Assembly (NCBI GenBank): GCA_023404095.1
Contig: JAEYDD010000030.1
Coordinates: 62,001 to 126,000 of the forward strand
DNA from: Pseudomonadota bacterium
Lineage (GTDB): Bacteria > Pseudomonadota > Alphaproteobacteria > Rhizobiales > Rhizobiaceae
Direction: 5' to 3'
Length of the DNA stretch: 64,000 nt
Numbering within the stretch: position 1 is the first letter of the stretch; each line of letters opens with the position of its first letter. The notes under the pieces were generated by a model. It saw only the letters and a list, made by a program, of their open reading frames with translations. It ran no database searches and was not told the origin of the DNA. Shown one piece after another: positions 9,558-18,345 of this stretch. Both the position numbers and the translations under genes were made by a program.

Positions 9558-11066
9558 TCATCGCGGCATCCACCAGTTGGTGCGTGCGCCGATGTGCATG
9601 TTGAGCGTCTTGGTCTCGGTATAGTCCTCGACCGCATGGCGGCCGAGTTCGCGTCCGAGCCCCGACTGGCGATAGCCGCCGAAGGGCAGTTCCGAGGCGC
9701 CGTCCATGAATGTGTTCATCCAGACCGTGCCGGCGCGCACGCGACGGCCGATCGTCAGGCAGGTGTCGAAATCGCGGCTCCAGACGCCGGCCGACAGGCC
9801 GTAGTCGATGGCGTTGGCGATGCGGATCGCCTCCTCCGTCGTCTCGAACGTCAGTACGGAGAGAACCGGGCCGAACACCTCTTCGCGGGCGACCGCCATC
9901 TCCGGCTTCACCCCGGAGAGGATGGTCGGCGCCATGAACTGGCCAAGCCCGAGGTCGAGCGGGTTGCCGCCGAGGGCGACGTCGGCGCCCGCGTCCTGGG
10001 CGCCTGCGACGTAGCCCGCGATCTTCTCTAGGTGCTGCGGCGTGATGATCGCGCCAACCTGGGTCGATGGGTCGAGCGGATCGCCGACGCGCACCTTCTT
10101 CGAAAGTTCCGCGATACGGGCCGTCACCTCGTCGGCGACGTCGCGGTGCAGGATCAGCCGCGAGCCGGCATTGCAGCATTCGCCGGCGTTGAAATAGGCG
10201 CCGAAGACGGCGGCATCGATGAAAGCGTCGAGGTCGGCGTCCGGGAAGACGATCTGCGGGTTCTTGCCGCCGAGTTCGAGGGACACCTTCTTCAGCGTCT
10301 GGGCCGCATTCGCCATCGTCAGCCGGCCGACGCCGGTCGAACCTGTGAAGGAGACCATGTCGACGTCCGGATGTGTCGTTATCGGCGCGCCTACCGCAGG
10401 CCCCGTGCCGGTGACGATGTTGACGACGCCTGTGGGTACGCCGGCCTCGATCAGGATCTCGCCCAGCACCAGCGTCGAGCCCGAGGTGAGCTCCGACGGC
10501 TTGACGACTGTGGTGCAGCCGGCGGCCAGCGCAAAGGGCAGCTTCTGGCTGACGATCAGGAAGGGGAAGTTCCACGGCGTGATGATCGAGACGACCCCGA
10601 TCGCCTCGCGGAGCACCACGCCGAGCGTGCCGTCGCCAAGCGTGTTGTAGCTCTCGCCGTGCAGGTCGCGGGCAAGCGCTGCGGCATAGCGCCAGATGTC
10701 GACGGCGCCGCCGAGTTCGCCCTTCGCCTGGCTGATAGGCTTACCGCTCTCGATCGCGTCGAGAAACGCAAGCTCGTCGGCGCGCGCCGCGATCAGGTCG
10801 GCCGCCTTGAGCAGGATGTTGGAGCGTTCCGCGGCCGTCATCCTCGGCCAGTGGCCTTCGTCGAAGGCGCGGCGGGCGGCGGCGATCGCCCGCTCGGCAT
10901 CCTTCGCCGTGCCGGCCTGATAGCGGCTGACGGTAACGCCATGGCCGGGGGCGACACGCTCGAGAGACGCGCCGCTATCGGAGGCGACCCATGCGCCGTC
11001 GATCAGCATGCGGAAATCGCGTGCCTTGTGATTTTGAAGTGCCTTCGGCTGCACTGTGACCGTCAT
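9558..11066 (-). CDS. NAD(P)-dependent aldehyde dehydrogenase
   Basis: ALDH superfamily enzyme, 502 residues. It has the oxyanion-hole region TPWNFPFL, the cofactor loop FTGSTGVG, general-base Glu in LELGGKNP, and nucleophilic Cys in GECCNAGSR. It resembles the betaine-aldehyde/semialdehyde dehydrogenase group. The ATG at 11066 overlaps the hydratase stop by one base (TGATG) and has AAGGGAG 8 bases upstream; an ATG at 11072 lies too close to that site. It ends a four-gene run with the hydratase, CoA-transferase and Gfo/Idh genes. Substrate unknown. Confidence 0.9.
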   Translation of the reverse strand: MTVTVQPKALQNHKARDFRMLIDGAWVASDSGASLERVAPGHGVTVSRYQAGTAKDAERAIAAARRAFDEGHWPRMTAAERSNILLKAADLIAARADELAFLDAIESGKPISQAKGELGGAVDIWRYAAALARDLHGESYNTLGDGTLGVVLREAIGVVSIITPWNFPFLIVSQKLPFALAAGCTTVVKPSELTSGSTLVLGEILIEAGVPTGVVNIVTGTGPAVGAPITTHPDVDMVSFTGSTGVGRLTMANAAQTLKKVSLELGGKNPQIVFPDADLDAFIDAAVFGAYFNAGECCNAGSRLILHRDVADEVTARIAELSKKVRVGDPLDPSTQVGAIITPQHLEKIAGYVAGAQDAGADVALGGNPLDLGLGQFMAPTILSGVKPEMAVAREEVFGPVLSVLTFETTEEAIRIANAIDYGLSAGVWSRDFDTCLTIGRRVRAGTVWMNTFMDGASELPFGGYRQSGLGRELGRHAVEDYTETKTLNMHIGARTNWWMPR

Positions 11067-11845
11067 CACCATTCTCCCTTGAAGATTGCGGGGCGCTTTT
11101 CGCTGAAGGCGGCGACGCCTTCCTTCAGGTCGCCCGTCTTGGCGACGAGGATGGAGCCGAGGGCTTCCACCGCGCTGCCGTTGTCCTCGCCGTTGGCGAC
11201 GGCGATCATCAGTTTCGAAATCTCGGTCGCGGCCGGCCCGCGCGCGGCGATGCGCGCAGCATAGTCCTGTGCGGCCTGCACCGAAACGCCGCTATCCACC
11301 ACATGGTCGACAATGCCCAGCGTTTCGGCCGCTTCTGCCGTCAGCACCTCGCCGCCGAGCAGCATGCGGCGCACTGCCTGCGCGCCGAAGCGTTTTACCA
11401 GCCGCTGTGTGCCCGACCAGCCGGGCACCATGCCGAGGCCTGCTTCCGGCAGGCCGATCTTGACCTGGCGCTCGGCGATGCGGATGTCGGCTGCGGCGGC
11501 CAGTTCCAGCCCGCCTCCCAGCGCGTGGCCGTTGACGGCAGCGATCAGCGGCATGCGCAGCGTCGCGAGCCTTTCGAATACCCGGTGGCCGAAGCGCACC
11601 CAGGCGTGGCCGAACTCGTTGGGCTCCATGCCGCCCCAGGCCTTGATGTCGCCGCCGGCCGAAAAGGCCTTGCCTTCGCCAGTCAGGATCGCGACCCGCA
11701 CGGTCGCGTCTGCCTCGATCACCTCGCAGGCGGCGGCAAGTTCCTTAAGCATCTCGATGTCGAAGGCGTTCAGCTTTTCCGGCCGCGCGATCGTAAGGGT
11801 GGCGATGGGACCGTCGACGGTCACCCGGATGCGCGGCTCAGACAT
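11066..11845 (-). CDS. Enoyl-CoA hydratase/isomerase family protein
   Basis: Crotonase-fold enzyme of 259 residues. The oxyanion-hole segments GKAFSAGGDIKAW and NGHALGGGLELAAAADIRIA are present, and the conserved Glu of hydratases is seen in GLPEAGLGMVPG. It overlaps the CoA-transferase gene by 8 bases and the ALDH gene by 1, so the three are co-translated. Together they suggest activation of a short acid to its CoA ester and hydration of the double bond. Isomerase or hydrolase activity of the same fold is equally possible. Confidence 0.9.
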   Translation of the reverse strand: MSEPRIRVTVDGPIATLTIARPEKLNAFDIEMLKELAAACEVIEADATVRVAILTGEGKAFSAGGDIKAWGGMEPNEFGHAWVRFGHRVFERLATLRMPLIAAVNGHALGGGLELAAAADIRIAERQVKIGLPEAGLGMVPGWSGTQRLVKRFGAQAVRRMLLGGEVLTAEAAETLGIVDHVVDSGVSVQAAQDYAARIAARGPAATEISKLMIAVANGEDNGSAVEALGSILVAKTGDLKEGVAAFSEKRPAIFKGEW

Positions 11846-13451
11846 GGCTCACCCCCTCAAGGGTTCGTTGCGGCTTGCGCGGCAGCACCAGTCCGAGCGG
11901 CGCGTCGGCGAAGAGGGCCTGATCCATCACCTTCAGGTCGTCGGCTACGAGCAGCGGAAATTCCGACTGGTCGAGAATATGCGCCTTGAGGTCGACGCCG
12001 GGCGCGATCTCGGTCAGCATCACCCCCCTCGGCGTCAGCTTCATCACACAACGTTCGGTGACATAGGTGATGTCCTGCCCCTGCTCGATCGCGCGGCTGC
12101 CGGAGAAGGTGACGTGCTCGACCGCGGTAACCAGCTTCTTCAACTTGCCTTCCTTCTCGATGACAAGCCTGCCATCTTCGACACCGAGTTTCGCCCCGGC
12201 GTTGAACATGCCGGAGAAGACGATCTTCCTGGCACGCGCCGTGATGTCGACGAAGCCGCCGGCGCCGGCCGTCACATGCGGCCGGAAGGAGAGCTTGGAG
12301 ACGTTGACCGAGCCGTCGCGGCCGATCTCGAGGAATGACAGCAGTGAAGCGTCGAAGCCGCCACCCTGGAAATAGGTGAACTGGTAGGGCGAGGGCATGT
12401 AGGCGTCGGCGTTCGAGGCGCAGCCGAAGGCGAAGTCGAGCAGCGGCACCCCGCCGACGGCTCCCTGCTCGATCACCCAGGTGACGTCGCCGTGAAGACC
12501 TTCCTCCAGCAGGATGCGCGGCACGTTGGCGGAGATACCAAAGCCGAGATTGACGCAACTGCCGGCCTGAAGCTCCTGCGCGACGCGGCGGGCGATCACC
12601 TTCTGGATGTTGAATTCCGGCACGCGGAACGTATCGAGCGGGCGCATGATCTCGCCGGAGATCGCGGGATCGTAGAGCGTCTGCGTCGTCTGCTTCTGGT
12701 CGGGATCGACCACGATATAGTCCACCAGCATGCCCGGCACGCGCACGTCGTGCGGCCGCAGCGAGCCGTCCTTGGTGATGCGCTTGACCTGGGCAATGAC
12801 GATGCCGCCGTTGTTGCGGGCTGCCAGCGCCTGGTCGAGGCCGCCGAGATAGGCGCCCTCGTGCTCGTAGGTAAGATTGCCGCGCTCGTCGGCGGTGGTG
12901 GCGCGGATGATCGCTACCTGCGGCACGATCGCCGGGAAGTAGAGCCAGTCTTCACCCTCGAACGCCACCTTCTTCACGACCGGCTCGGCCGCAGCCTTGT
13001 CGTTCATCGCGCAGCCCTGGCGGGACGGGTCGACGAAGGTGTCGAGACCGACCTTGGTCAGCACGCCCGGGCGCTTTGCGGCCGCTTCGCGGTGCATGTC
13101 GAAGAGGATGCCGGAGGGGATGTTGTAGGCGGGGATCTCGTTGCCGGTCACCATCTGCCAGATCAGCGGCGGCTCGGAAGAGGACGGGCCGGAAGGGTAG
13201 GAGCCGCCGATGATCCTGGCCAGCAGTCCTTTCCTCGCGATGTGGTCGACGCCCTTGATGCCGCTCATGTCGCCGGCTGCGATCGGATGCAGGGTGGTGA
13301 TGTTTTGCGGATGCCCGGTCGCCTCGAAGCGCTCCCCGATCGCCTTTAGCATCAGGTCGGGGCAGCCGAGGCCGGAGGAAGACGACACCGAGACGACGGC
13401 GCCGTCAGGGATCAGGCTGGCTGCTTCAGCGGGAGAAATGTGCTTGGTCAT
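11838..13451 (-). CDS. Acyl-CoA:acetate/propionate CoA-transferase (YdiF/PCT type)
   Basis: Fused family I CoA-transferase of 537 residues with both halves in one chain, as in YdiF and propionate CoA-transferase. The catalytic Glu is seen in VIEQGAVGGVP, matching the EXGAxGG motif of that group. It should swap CoA between a short-chain acid and acetyl-CoA or a similar donor. The ATG at 13451 precedes the conserved TKHISPAEAASLIPDGA; the ribosome site is weak. A 230-base spacer with no clear signal separates it from the Gfo/Idh gene, so it may have its own promoter. Confidence 0.9.
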   Translation of the reverse strand: MTKHISPAEAASLIPDGAVVSVSSSSGLGCPDLMLKAIGERFEATGHPQNITTLHPIAAGDMSGIKGVDHIARKGLLARIIGGSYPSGPSSSEPPLIWQMVTGNEIPAYNIPSGILFDMHREAAAKRPGVLTKVGLDTFVDPSRQGCAMNDKAAAEPVVKKVAFEGEDWLYFPAIVPQVAIIRATTADERGNLTYEHEGAYLGGLDQALAARNNGGIVIAQVKRITKDGSLRPHDVRVPGMLVDYIVVDPDQKQTTQTLYDPAISGEIMRPLDTFRVPEFNIQKVIARRVAQELQAGSCVNLGFGISANVPRILLEEGLHGDVTWVIEQGAVGGVPLLDFAFGCASNADAYMPSPYQFTYFQGGGFDASLLSFLEIGRDGSVNVSKLSFRPHVTAGAGGFVDITARARKIVFSGMFNAGAKLGVEDGRLVIEKEGKLKKLVTAVEHVTFSGSRAIEQGQDITYVTERCVMKLTPRGVMLTEIAPGVDLKAHILDQSEFPLLVADDLKVMDQALFADAPLGLVLPRKPQRTLEGVSHV

Positions 13452-13681
13452 GATGCGGCCCGAAGTTGGAATTGACGCGGTGAAGTCGATGCCTGCTGTG
13501 CCTTCTCGCCGCCGGAAAGGAGGTGCCCGACGGCCGGCCGATGCTCTCTTTGCCGGTTCGATTGCGGGGCAAGTCGCATCATCGCCTCGCATGCGCTCGG
13601 CTCTTCCCGGCGATTTGGAGACAGGGCCGCTTGCGTTGGGGCGTCAATTGCAGAGAGCGTTTGCATCAGATCACCAGCCCC

Positions 13682-14698
13682 TCACAGTTGCGGTTCGATC
13701 TTGACGGCCGCACCACTGCGGGCGGCCTCGACGACGGCCAGTCCCGTCGCCAGCGACCAGATGCCATCCTCGCCGGTCGCCGACGGCGCCCCCTTTCCGG
13801 CGATGGCTGCGTGGAAGGCGGCAAGCGCGGTCTCATAGAGGTTGGCATGCTCGAGCGGCAGATCGCGCTCGCCGTCGGCATCGCGCAGCGTCACAGTGCC
13901 AACCGCGCGCTGGCTCATGACGTTGCGCCCGATCAGCGAGCCCTCGCTGCCATGCACCTCCAGGCCCGTCTCGGCGTACTTCGTGGTGAAGCCGTCGTGG
14001 AACTGGGCGATCACGCCGGAGCGGAAACGCAGCACGCCCATCACAGCGTCCTCCAGCCCCGCCTTGGCCATCCCGCCCTCTTGGCTGAAGGCGATGGCTT
14101 CCACCGGGTCGTCGCCGAGCACGAAGCGCAGCGTGTCGGCGTCGTGGACGGTGATGTCGAGGATGACGCCGCCGCCTGCTTCCGGCCGCGCCAGCCGCCA
14201 GCCCTGCAAATGTGGCGGGAGGTAGACGGCATGGAAGACGCGCGCCGAAAGCGGCGTGCCGATCCGGCCGGAGGCGATCGCATCGCGCATGGCCCGATGG
14301 CTCGCGGCATTGCGCAGGTGATGGTTCGTCGCCATGACGACGCCCGCATTCTTCGCAGCCTTCACCATGGCGCGCGCATCTTCGAGCGAGGTCGCCAGCG
14401 GTTTCTCGCACAGGATATGCTTGCCGGCGCGGGCGGCTGCGATCGCCTGGTCGCGGTGCAGTTCGTTGGTCGTGGAAATGTAGACGGCGTCGATCTCAGG
14501 ATCGCCGACGAGATCCTCCAGGCGCGTGACGGCTTTCGCGATGCCGTGATCGGCGGCATAGGCGCGGCCGCGCTCGGCGTTCGTGCTCATCACGGAGACG
14601 ATCTCGCCGCCGGTGGCGCGGATCGCGCCGATGACCCACTCATGCGCGATCGTGCTGGCGCCGATCAGTCCCCATCGTGTCTTTTGCGACTGTGTCAT
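13682..14698 (-). CDS. Gfo/Idh/MocA family oxidoreductase
   Basis: NAD(P)-dependent sugar or polyol dehydrogenase, 338 residues. The N-terminal Rossmann domain begins WGLIGASTIAHEWV and contains the EKPLATS motif (catalytic Lys of EKP) near residue 98; the C-terminal substrate domain follows. The ATG at 14698 has GGAGG about 8 bases upstream, yet lies 59 bases inside the upstream regulator gene. It sits between a LacI regulator and a CoA-transferase, with a putative aldolase divergent. It probably oxidises the inducing sugar or acid. Substrate unknown. Confidence 0.9.
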   Translation of the reverse strand: MTQSQKTRWGLIGASTIAHEWVIGAIRATGGEIVSVMSTNAERGRAYAADHGIAKAVTRLEDLVGDPEIDAVYISTTNELHRDQAIAAARAGKHILCEKPLATSLEDARAMVKAAKNAGVVMATNHHLRNAASHRAMRDAIASGRIGTPLSARVFHAVYLPPHLQGWRLARPEAGGGVILDITVHDADTLRFVLGDDPVEAIAFSQEGGMAKAGLEDAVMGVLRFRSGVIAQFHDGFTTKYAETGLEVHGSEGSLIGRNVMSQRAVGTVTLRDADGERDLPLEHANLYETALAAFHAAIAGKGAPSATGEDGIWSLATGLAVVEAARSGAAVKIEPQL

Positions 14699-15740
14699 GC
14701 GAGGCTCCTCCACCCCATTGTCCCGCGCCAGTGCCGCAGCTCTGGCGCACCACCAGCCGAACCGAGGCAACCTGCGCCTCGGCCTCCACCCGGCCGGAAT
14801 TGATCTGTTTCAGAAGCATTTGCGCGGCGCGCCGGCCCATGCCCTGCGGATCGACGGAAACCGTCGTCAACGCGGGCACGGCCGTCTGCGCCTCAATCAC
14901 GTCGTCGAAGCCGACGACGCCGAAATCGCGGCCCGGCTCCAGGCTGCGGGCGCGCAGGCCGTCGCACACGCCGAAGGCGACCGCGTCGTTGAAGCATATC
15001 GCCGCCGTCGGCCGGTCTGCAATCAGCATGGCGCGTTCGATCGCAGCCACGCCACCGGCGCGCGAGGGCGCGGAGTTGATGACAAGCGCTGCGTCGGCGC
15101 TCAGCCCGGCTGCCACGAGGGCATCGCGGTAGCCGTCGATGCGGTCGGCGGAAACGGCGGTGTCGGAAAAGCCGCCGAGAAAGGCGATGCGGCGATGGCC
15201 GAGCGCGATCAGGTGCTCGGTCGCCGCGTGCGCGCCGGCATAGTTGTCCGAAAGCAGGGACGAAACCCTGGCGCCTGCAATATTGCGGACAACGATCACG
15301 ACCGGCACGCCGGCCGCGATCAGCGGCTTGAAATCGTTCGCATCCGTGCCGCGGGCCGGCGAGATGATCAGGCCGGAAATGCCGTGCTCGCGCATCGAGG
15401 CGATCACCTCGCGCTGCCGGTCCAGGCTTTCGCCGGTATTGGCGAGAAACTGCACGAAGCCTGCCGACTGCATGACCATGTCCATGCCGACGGCGAGTTC
15501 GGCGAAGAAGGAGTTGGTGAGGTCGTTGACGACGATGCCGACGATCTTCGAAGAGGCCGTCTGGCGCAGGTTCGCAGCGCCGCGATTGTAGACATAGCCG
15601 AGATCGCGGATGGCGGCATTCACCCTGGCGCGGGTTTGTTCGTTGACCAGCGGGCTTGCCTGCAGCACGAGCGAGACGGTCGACTTCGACACGCCGGCGG
15701 CGCGCGCAATATCGACAACGGTCACCCGGCTTTTCGTCAC
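14640..15740 (-). CDS. LacI family transcriptional regulator
   Basis: Repressor of 366 residues: N-terminal helix-turn-helix VTVVDIARAAGVSKSTVSLV, then a sugar-binding-like effector domain (residues about 60-335). The GTG start at 15740 has AAGGGAG 9 bases upstream. The last 20 or so residues (Gly/Asp/Arg-rich) extend past the usual family end and overlap the start of the Gfo/Idh gene by 59 bases. It should bind the TTGGAWCGWTCTAA palindromes at 15791 and 16226, controlling itself, the operon below and the divergent DUF993 gene. Confidence 0.9.
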   Translation of the reverse strand: MTKSRVTVVDIARAAGVSKSTVSLVLQASPLVNEQTRARVNAAIRDLGYVYNRGAANLRQTASSKIVGIVVNDLTNSFFAELAVGMDMVMQSAGFVQFLANTGESLDRQREVIASMREHGISGLIISPARGTDANDFKPLIAAGVPVVIVVRNIAGARVSSLLSDNYAGAHAATEHLIALGHRRIAFLGGFSDTAVSADRIDGYRDALVAAGLSADAALVINSAPSRAGGVAAIERAMLIADRPTAAICFNDAVAFGVCDGLRARSLEPGRDFGVVGFDDVIEAQTAVPALTTVSVDPQGMGRRAAQMLLKQINSGRVEAEAQVASVRLVVRQSCGTGAGQWGGGASHDTVAKDTMGTDRRQHDRA

Positions 15741-16275
15741 GGCAAATGCTCCCTTGCGGACCTCCTCGTCCGCTTTCGGTGGCAGAACTATTGGATCGTT
15801 CTAAATTAGTCAAGGGCATTTTGTGCGTGCGTTGGAAAAGGGAGCCGGGCCGATTGGCTGCTGTTCTTCGCCGCGTGGCTTGGTGGTCGATTGGGCATCG
15901 AACCGGCCATGGCCGACGGCTCAATCCTCCGTACCTGTCCGTTTTTTGCCGTCTCTGGATCATGCTCGGGCTTGCCCAGAGCATCCGGTTCGCCGCAATC
16001 GTTCTCACGCTATCATAATGATAAGTCGTGCGAATTTTCAAATGACCCCGATCCTTCGGTGAGCCTAAGGATGACGTGGAGGAGGCGGCCGCTATGGCGC
16101 TGAGGGGATGCCTTTGCCTTGCTGCCGGGTCCACTGCCTGCGGCCGTGCGTCGGTGGAGCGGCGCAATGCAGTCGACTTGTCGCGCATCTTCGCAACTCG
16201 GTCTTCTCATCTCACCTCTTGCAATTTGGAACGATCTAAATTATGTCGTCCCCCAAACCGAGGAGGAGGTTTCCC
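15741..16275. promoter_or_regulatory. Divergent intergenic region with two matching LacI operators
   Basis: 535 gene-free bases between the LacI regulator and DUF993. Candidate operators are TTGGATCGTTCTAA (15791-15804) and TTGGAACGATCTAA (16226-16239); their cores are reverse complements, both centred on CG, and each lies 30-60 bases from the gene it faces. Between them lie a small palindrome TATCATAATGATA (16011-16023) and a segment ending CTAAGGATGACG (about 16050-16076) that looks like a decayed copy of the CATCCT/AGGATG repeats common in rhizobia. No ORF here looks real. Confidence 0.7.
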
Positions 16276-17442
16276 ATGCCGACAGTCAATCTGCCGGGCG
16301 CGGATGGCAGCATCGCACCGTATACGCTGACCGGAACGCCGACCGAGAGGCCGAAGGCACCGCCGGCCTTCAGCCGCATCGCCTATGCGGCCGCCCACGT
16401 GGTCTCCGATCCATTGCGCGACGCCCGTCCCTGGGAGGCGCCTGCGATCGACTGGGAGGCGACGCTGGGGTTCCGGCATCACCTGTGGTCGCTCGGCTTT
16501 CGCATCGCCGAGGCGATGGACACGGCCCAGCGCGGCATGGGGCTCGACTGGGCCGGCGCGCAGGAGCTGATCCGCCGCTCGCTTGCGGAAGCCCGGACGC
16601 TGCCCGGCGCCGACCTTGCCTGCGGTGCGGGTACGGACCACCTCTCGCCGGCCGACACGCGCTCGCTGGACGACGTGATCGCCGCCTATGAGGAGCAGGT
16701 CGGCTTCGTCGAAAAGCATGGCGGCCGCGCCATCATGATGGCGAGCCGGGCGCTTGCGCGCGTCGCGCGCTCGCCCGACGACTACCGCAAGGTCTACCGC
16801 CGCATTATCGGGCAGGCGAAGGACAAGGTCGTGCTGCACTGGCTGGGCGACATGTTCGATCCGCAGCTGAAGGGCTACTGGGGCAGCGACGACTTCGAGG
16901 GCGCGCTTTCGACTGTCATCTCCATCATCGAGGAAAACAGGGAGAAGGTGGAAGGCATCAAGATCTCGCTGCTCGACAATGCCAAGGAGGTGGCGCTGCG
17001 GGACCGGCTGCCCGACGGCGCGCTCTGCTTTACCGGCGACGATTTCAATTATGCCGAGCTGATCGAGGGCGATGGCCGCAAGTACAGCCATGCGCTGCTC
17101 GGCATCTTCGACGCGGTGGCACCCCAGGCGTCGAAGGCGCTCGCCTGCCTTGCGGCGGGCGATGTCGCGACGTTCCGCTCCGTGATCGAGCCGACCGTGC
17201 CGCTGTCAAGGAAGATCTTCGAGGCGCCGACGCAGTATTACAAGGCCGGCGTCGTCTTTCTCGCTTGGCTGAACGGGCACCAGTCGCATTTCACCATGCC
17301 GGCCGGCATGCAGTCCGCGCGCGGGATGCTGCACTATGCCGACGTCTTCCGGCTTGCCGACCGCGCCGATGTGCTGGACAAGCCGGAGCTGGCCGCCGCG
17401 CGGATGAAGAGCCTGTTGGCGGTGATGGGCGTTGGCGAATAG
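16276..17442 (+). CDS. DUF993 family protein, putative class I aldolase
   Basis: 388 residues, resembling the DUF993 family as I recall it; no biochemical function is known to me. Two features recall the DapA-type aldolase superfamily: Lys229 in VEGIKISLLD, placed like the Schiff-base lysine, and Asp-Asp 255-256 in CFTGDDFN, like the GDD motif. The ATG at 16276 follows GAGGAGG by 8 bases; an ATG at 16243 would add 11 residues. It is divergent from a LacI/Gfo-Idh operon and shares its operator, so it probably cleaves the product of that dehydrogenase. That function is inference. Confidence 0.85.
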   Translation: MPTVNLPGADGSIAPYTLTGTPTERPKAPPAFSRIAYAAAHVVSDPLRDARPWEAPAIDWEATLGFRHHLWSLGFRIAEAMDTAQRGMGLDWAGAQELIRRSLAEARTLPGADLACGAGTDHLSPADTRSLDDVIAAYEEQVGFVEKHGGRAIMMASRALARVARSPDDYRKVYRRIIGQAKDKVVLHWLGDMFDPQLKGYWGSDDFEGALSTVISIIEENREKVEGIKISLLDNAKEVALRDRLPDGALCFTGDDFNYAELIEGDGRKYSHALLGIFDAVAPQASKALACLAAGDVATFRSVIEPTVPLSRKIFEAPTQYYKAGVVFLAWLNGHQSHFTMPAGMQSARGMLHYADVFRLADRADVLDKPELAAARMKSLLAVMGVGE

Positions 17443-17614
17443 GGCGCAGCAGGACCATCGCAGGTTCCTGCGCCGTTCGCTCGGCCTGCGCACGAGAGGG
17501 AGGGCGGTCGCCTTGGTCGCCTTCCGCCATGTTGCGGTTCGGCGCAATCTTGGCATTTTGCTTTTCCGGCCGGTGCGCTATCCAGAGGCACGGCAAACGG
17601 CAGGAGAAGCGAAG

Positions 17615-18310
17615 ATGACGGCTGCGGACGCCCGGATCGGGGAAAGCTGGAAGGGACCGCTCACAGCGGAGTTCGAAAGCCCGTACATGGCGGCGCTGAG
17701 AAGCTTTCTGGTCCGCGAGAAGGAGCAGGGAAAGCGCATCTTCCCCAAGGGGGCGGAATACTTCCGCGCGCTGGACCTCACGCCACTCGAAGACGTGAAG
17801 GTGGTGATCCTCGGCCAGGATCCCTATCACGGCGAGGGGCAGGCACACGGGCTCTGCTTCAGCGTGCGACCGGGCGTGCGCATCCCGCCTTCGCTCGTCA
17901 ACATCTACAAGGAAATCTCAGCCGACCTCGGCATCCCGCCGGCGCGCCACGGCTTTCTCGAGCACTGGGCGCGGCAGGGCGTCCTGTTGCTCAACAGCGT
18001 GCTGACGGTGGAAATGGGGCGCGCGGCCTCGCATCAGGGGCAGGGCTGGGAGCGCTTCACCGATGCGGTGATCCGGGCGGTCAACGAAAACGACCAGCCG
18101 GTCGTCTTCATGCTCTGGGGCTCCTACGCGCAGAAGAAGGCGGCCTTCGTGGACCAGACGAAGCATCTGGTGCTGCGCGCGCCGCATCCCTCGCCATTGT
18201 CCGCGCATACCGGCTTCCTCGGCTGCCGGCATTTTTCCAAGGCGAATGCCTTCCTCGAAGGCCGCGGCCGGACCCCGATCGACTGGCAACTGCCGGAACG
18301 GGTGGAATAG
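17615..18310 (+). CDS. ung: Uracil-DNA glycosylase (family 1)
   Basis: Removes uracil from DNA in base-excision repair. 231 residues, normal length. It has the water-activating loop LGQDPYHG with catalytic Asp69, the uracil-binding segment VLLLNSVLTVE, and the HPSPLSAH leucine loop. GGAG lies about 10 bases before the ATG. It stands alone, between DUF993 (172-base gap without visible features) and a convergent nucleoside hydrolase, so it is probably monocistronic. Confidence 0.97.
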   Translation: MTAADARIGESWKGPLTAEFESPYMAALRSFLVREKEQGKRIFPKGAEYFRALDLTPLEDVKVVILGQDPYHGEGQAHGLCFSVRPGVRIPPSLVNIYKEISADLGIPPARHGFLEHWARQGVLLLNSVLTVEMGRAASHQGQGWERFTDAVIRAVNENDQPVVFMLWGSYAQKKAAFVDQTKHLVLRAPHPSPLSAHTGFLGCRHFSKANAFLEGRGRTPIDWQLPERVE

Positions 18311-18345
18311 GACCGCCAGCTCCCACAATCCGCTGTCGTCCGGCC

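Noticed and set aside
8266..10575. A 769-residue open frame on the minus strand
   Set aside because: It crosses the LacI gene and the end of the ALDH gene out of frame and looks like no protein family.
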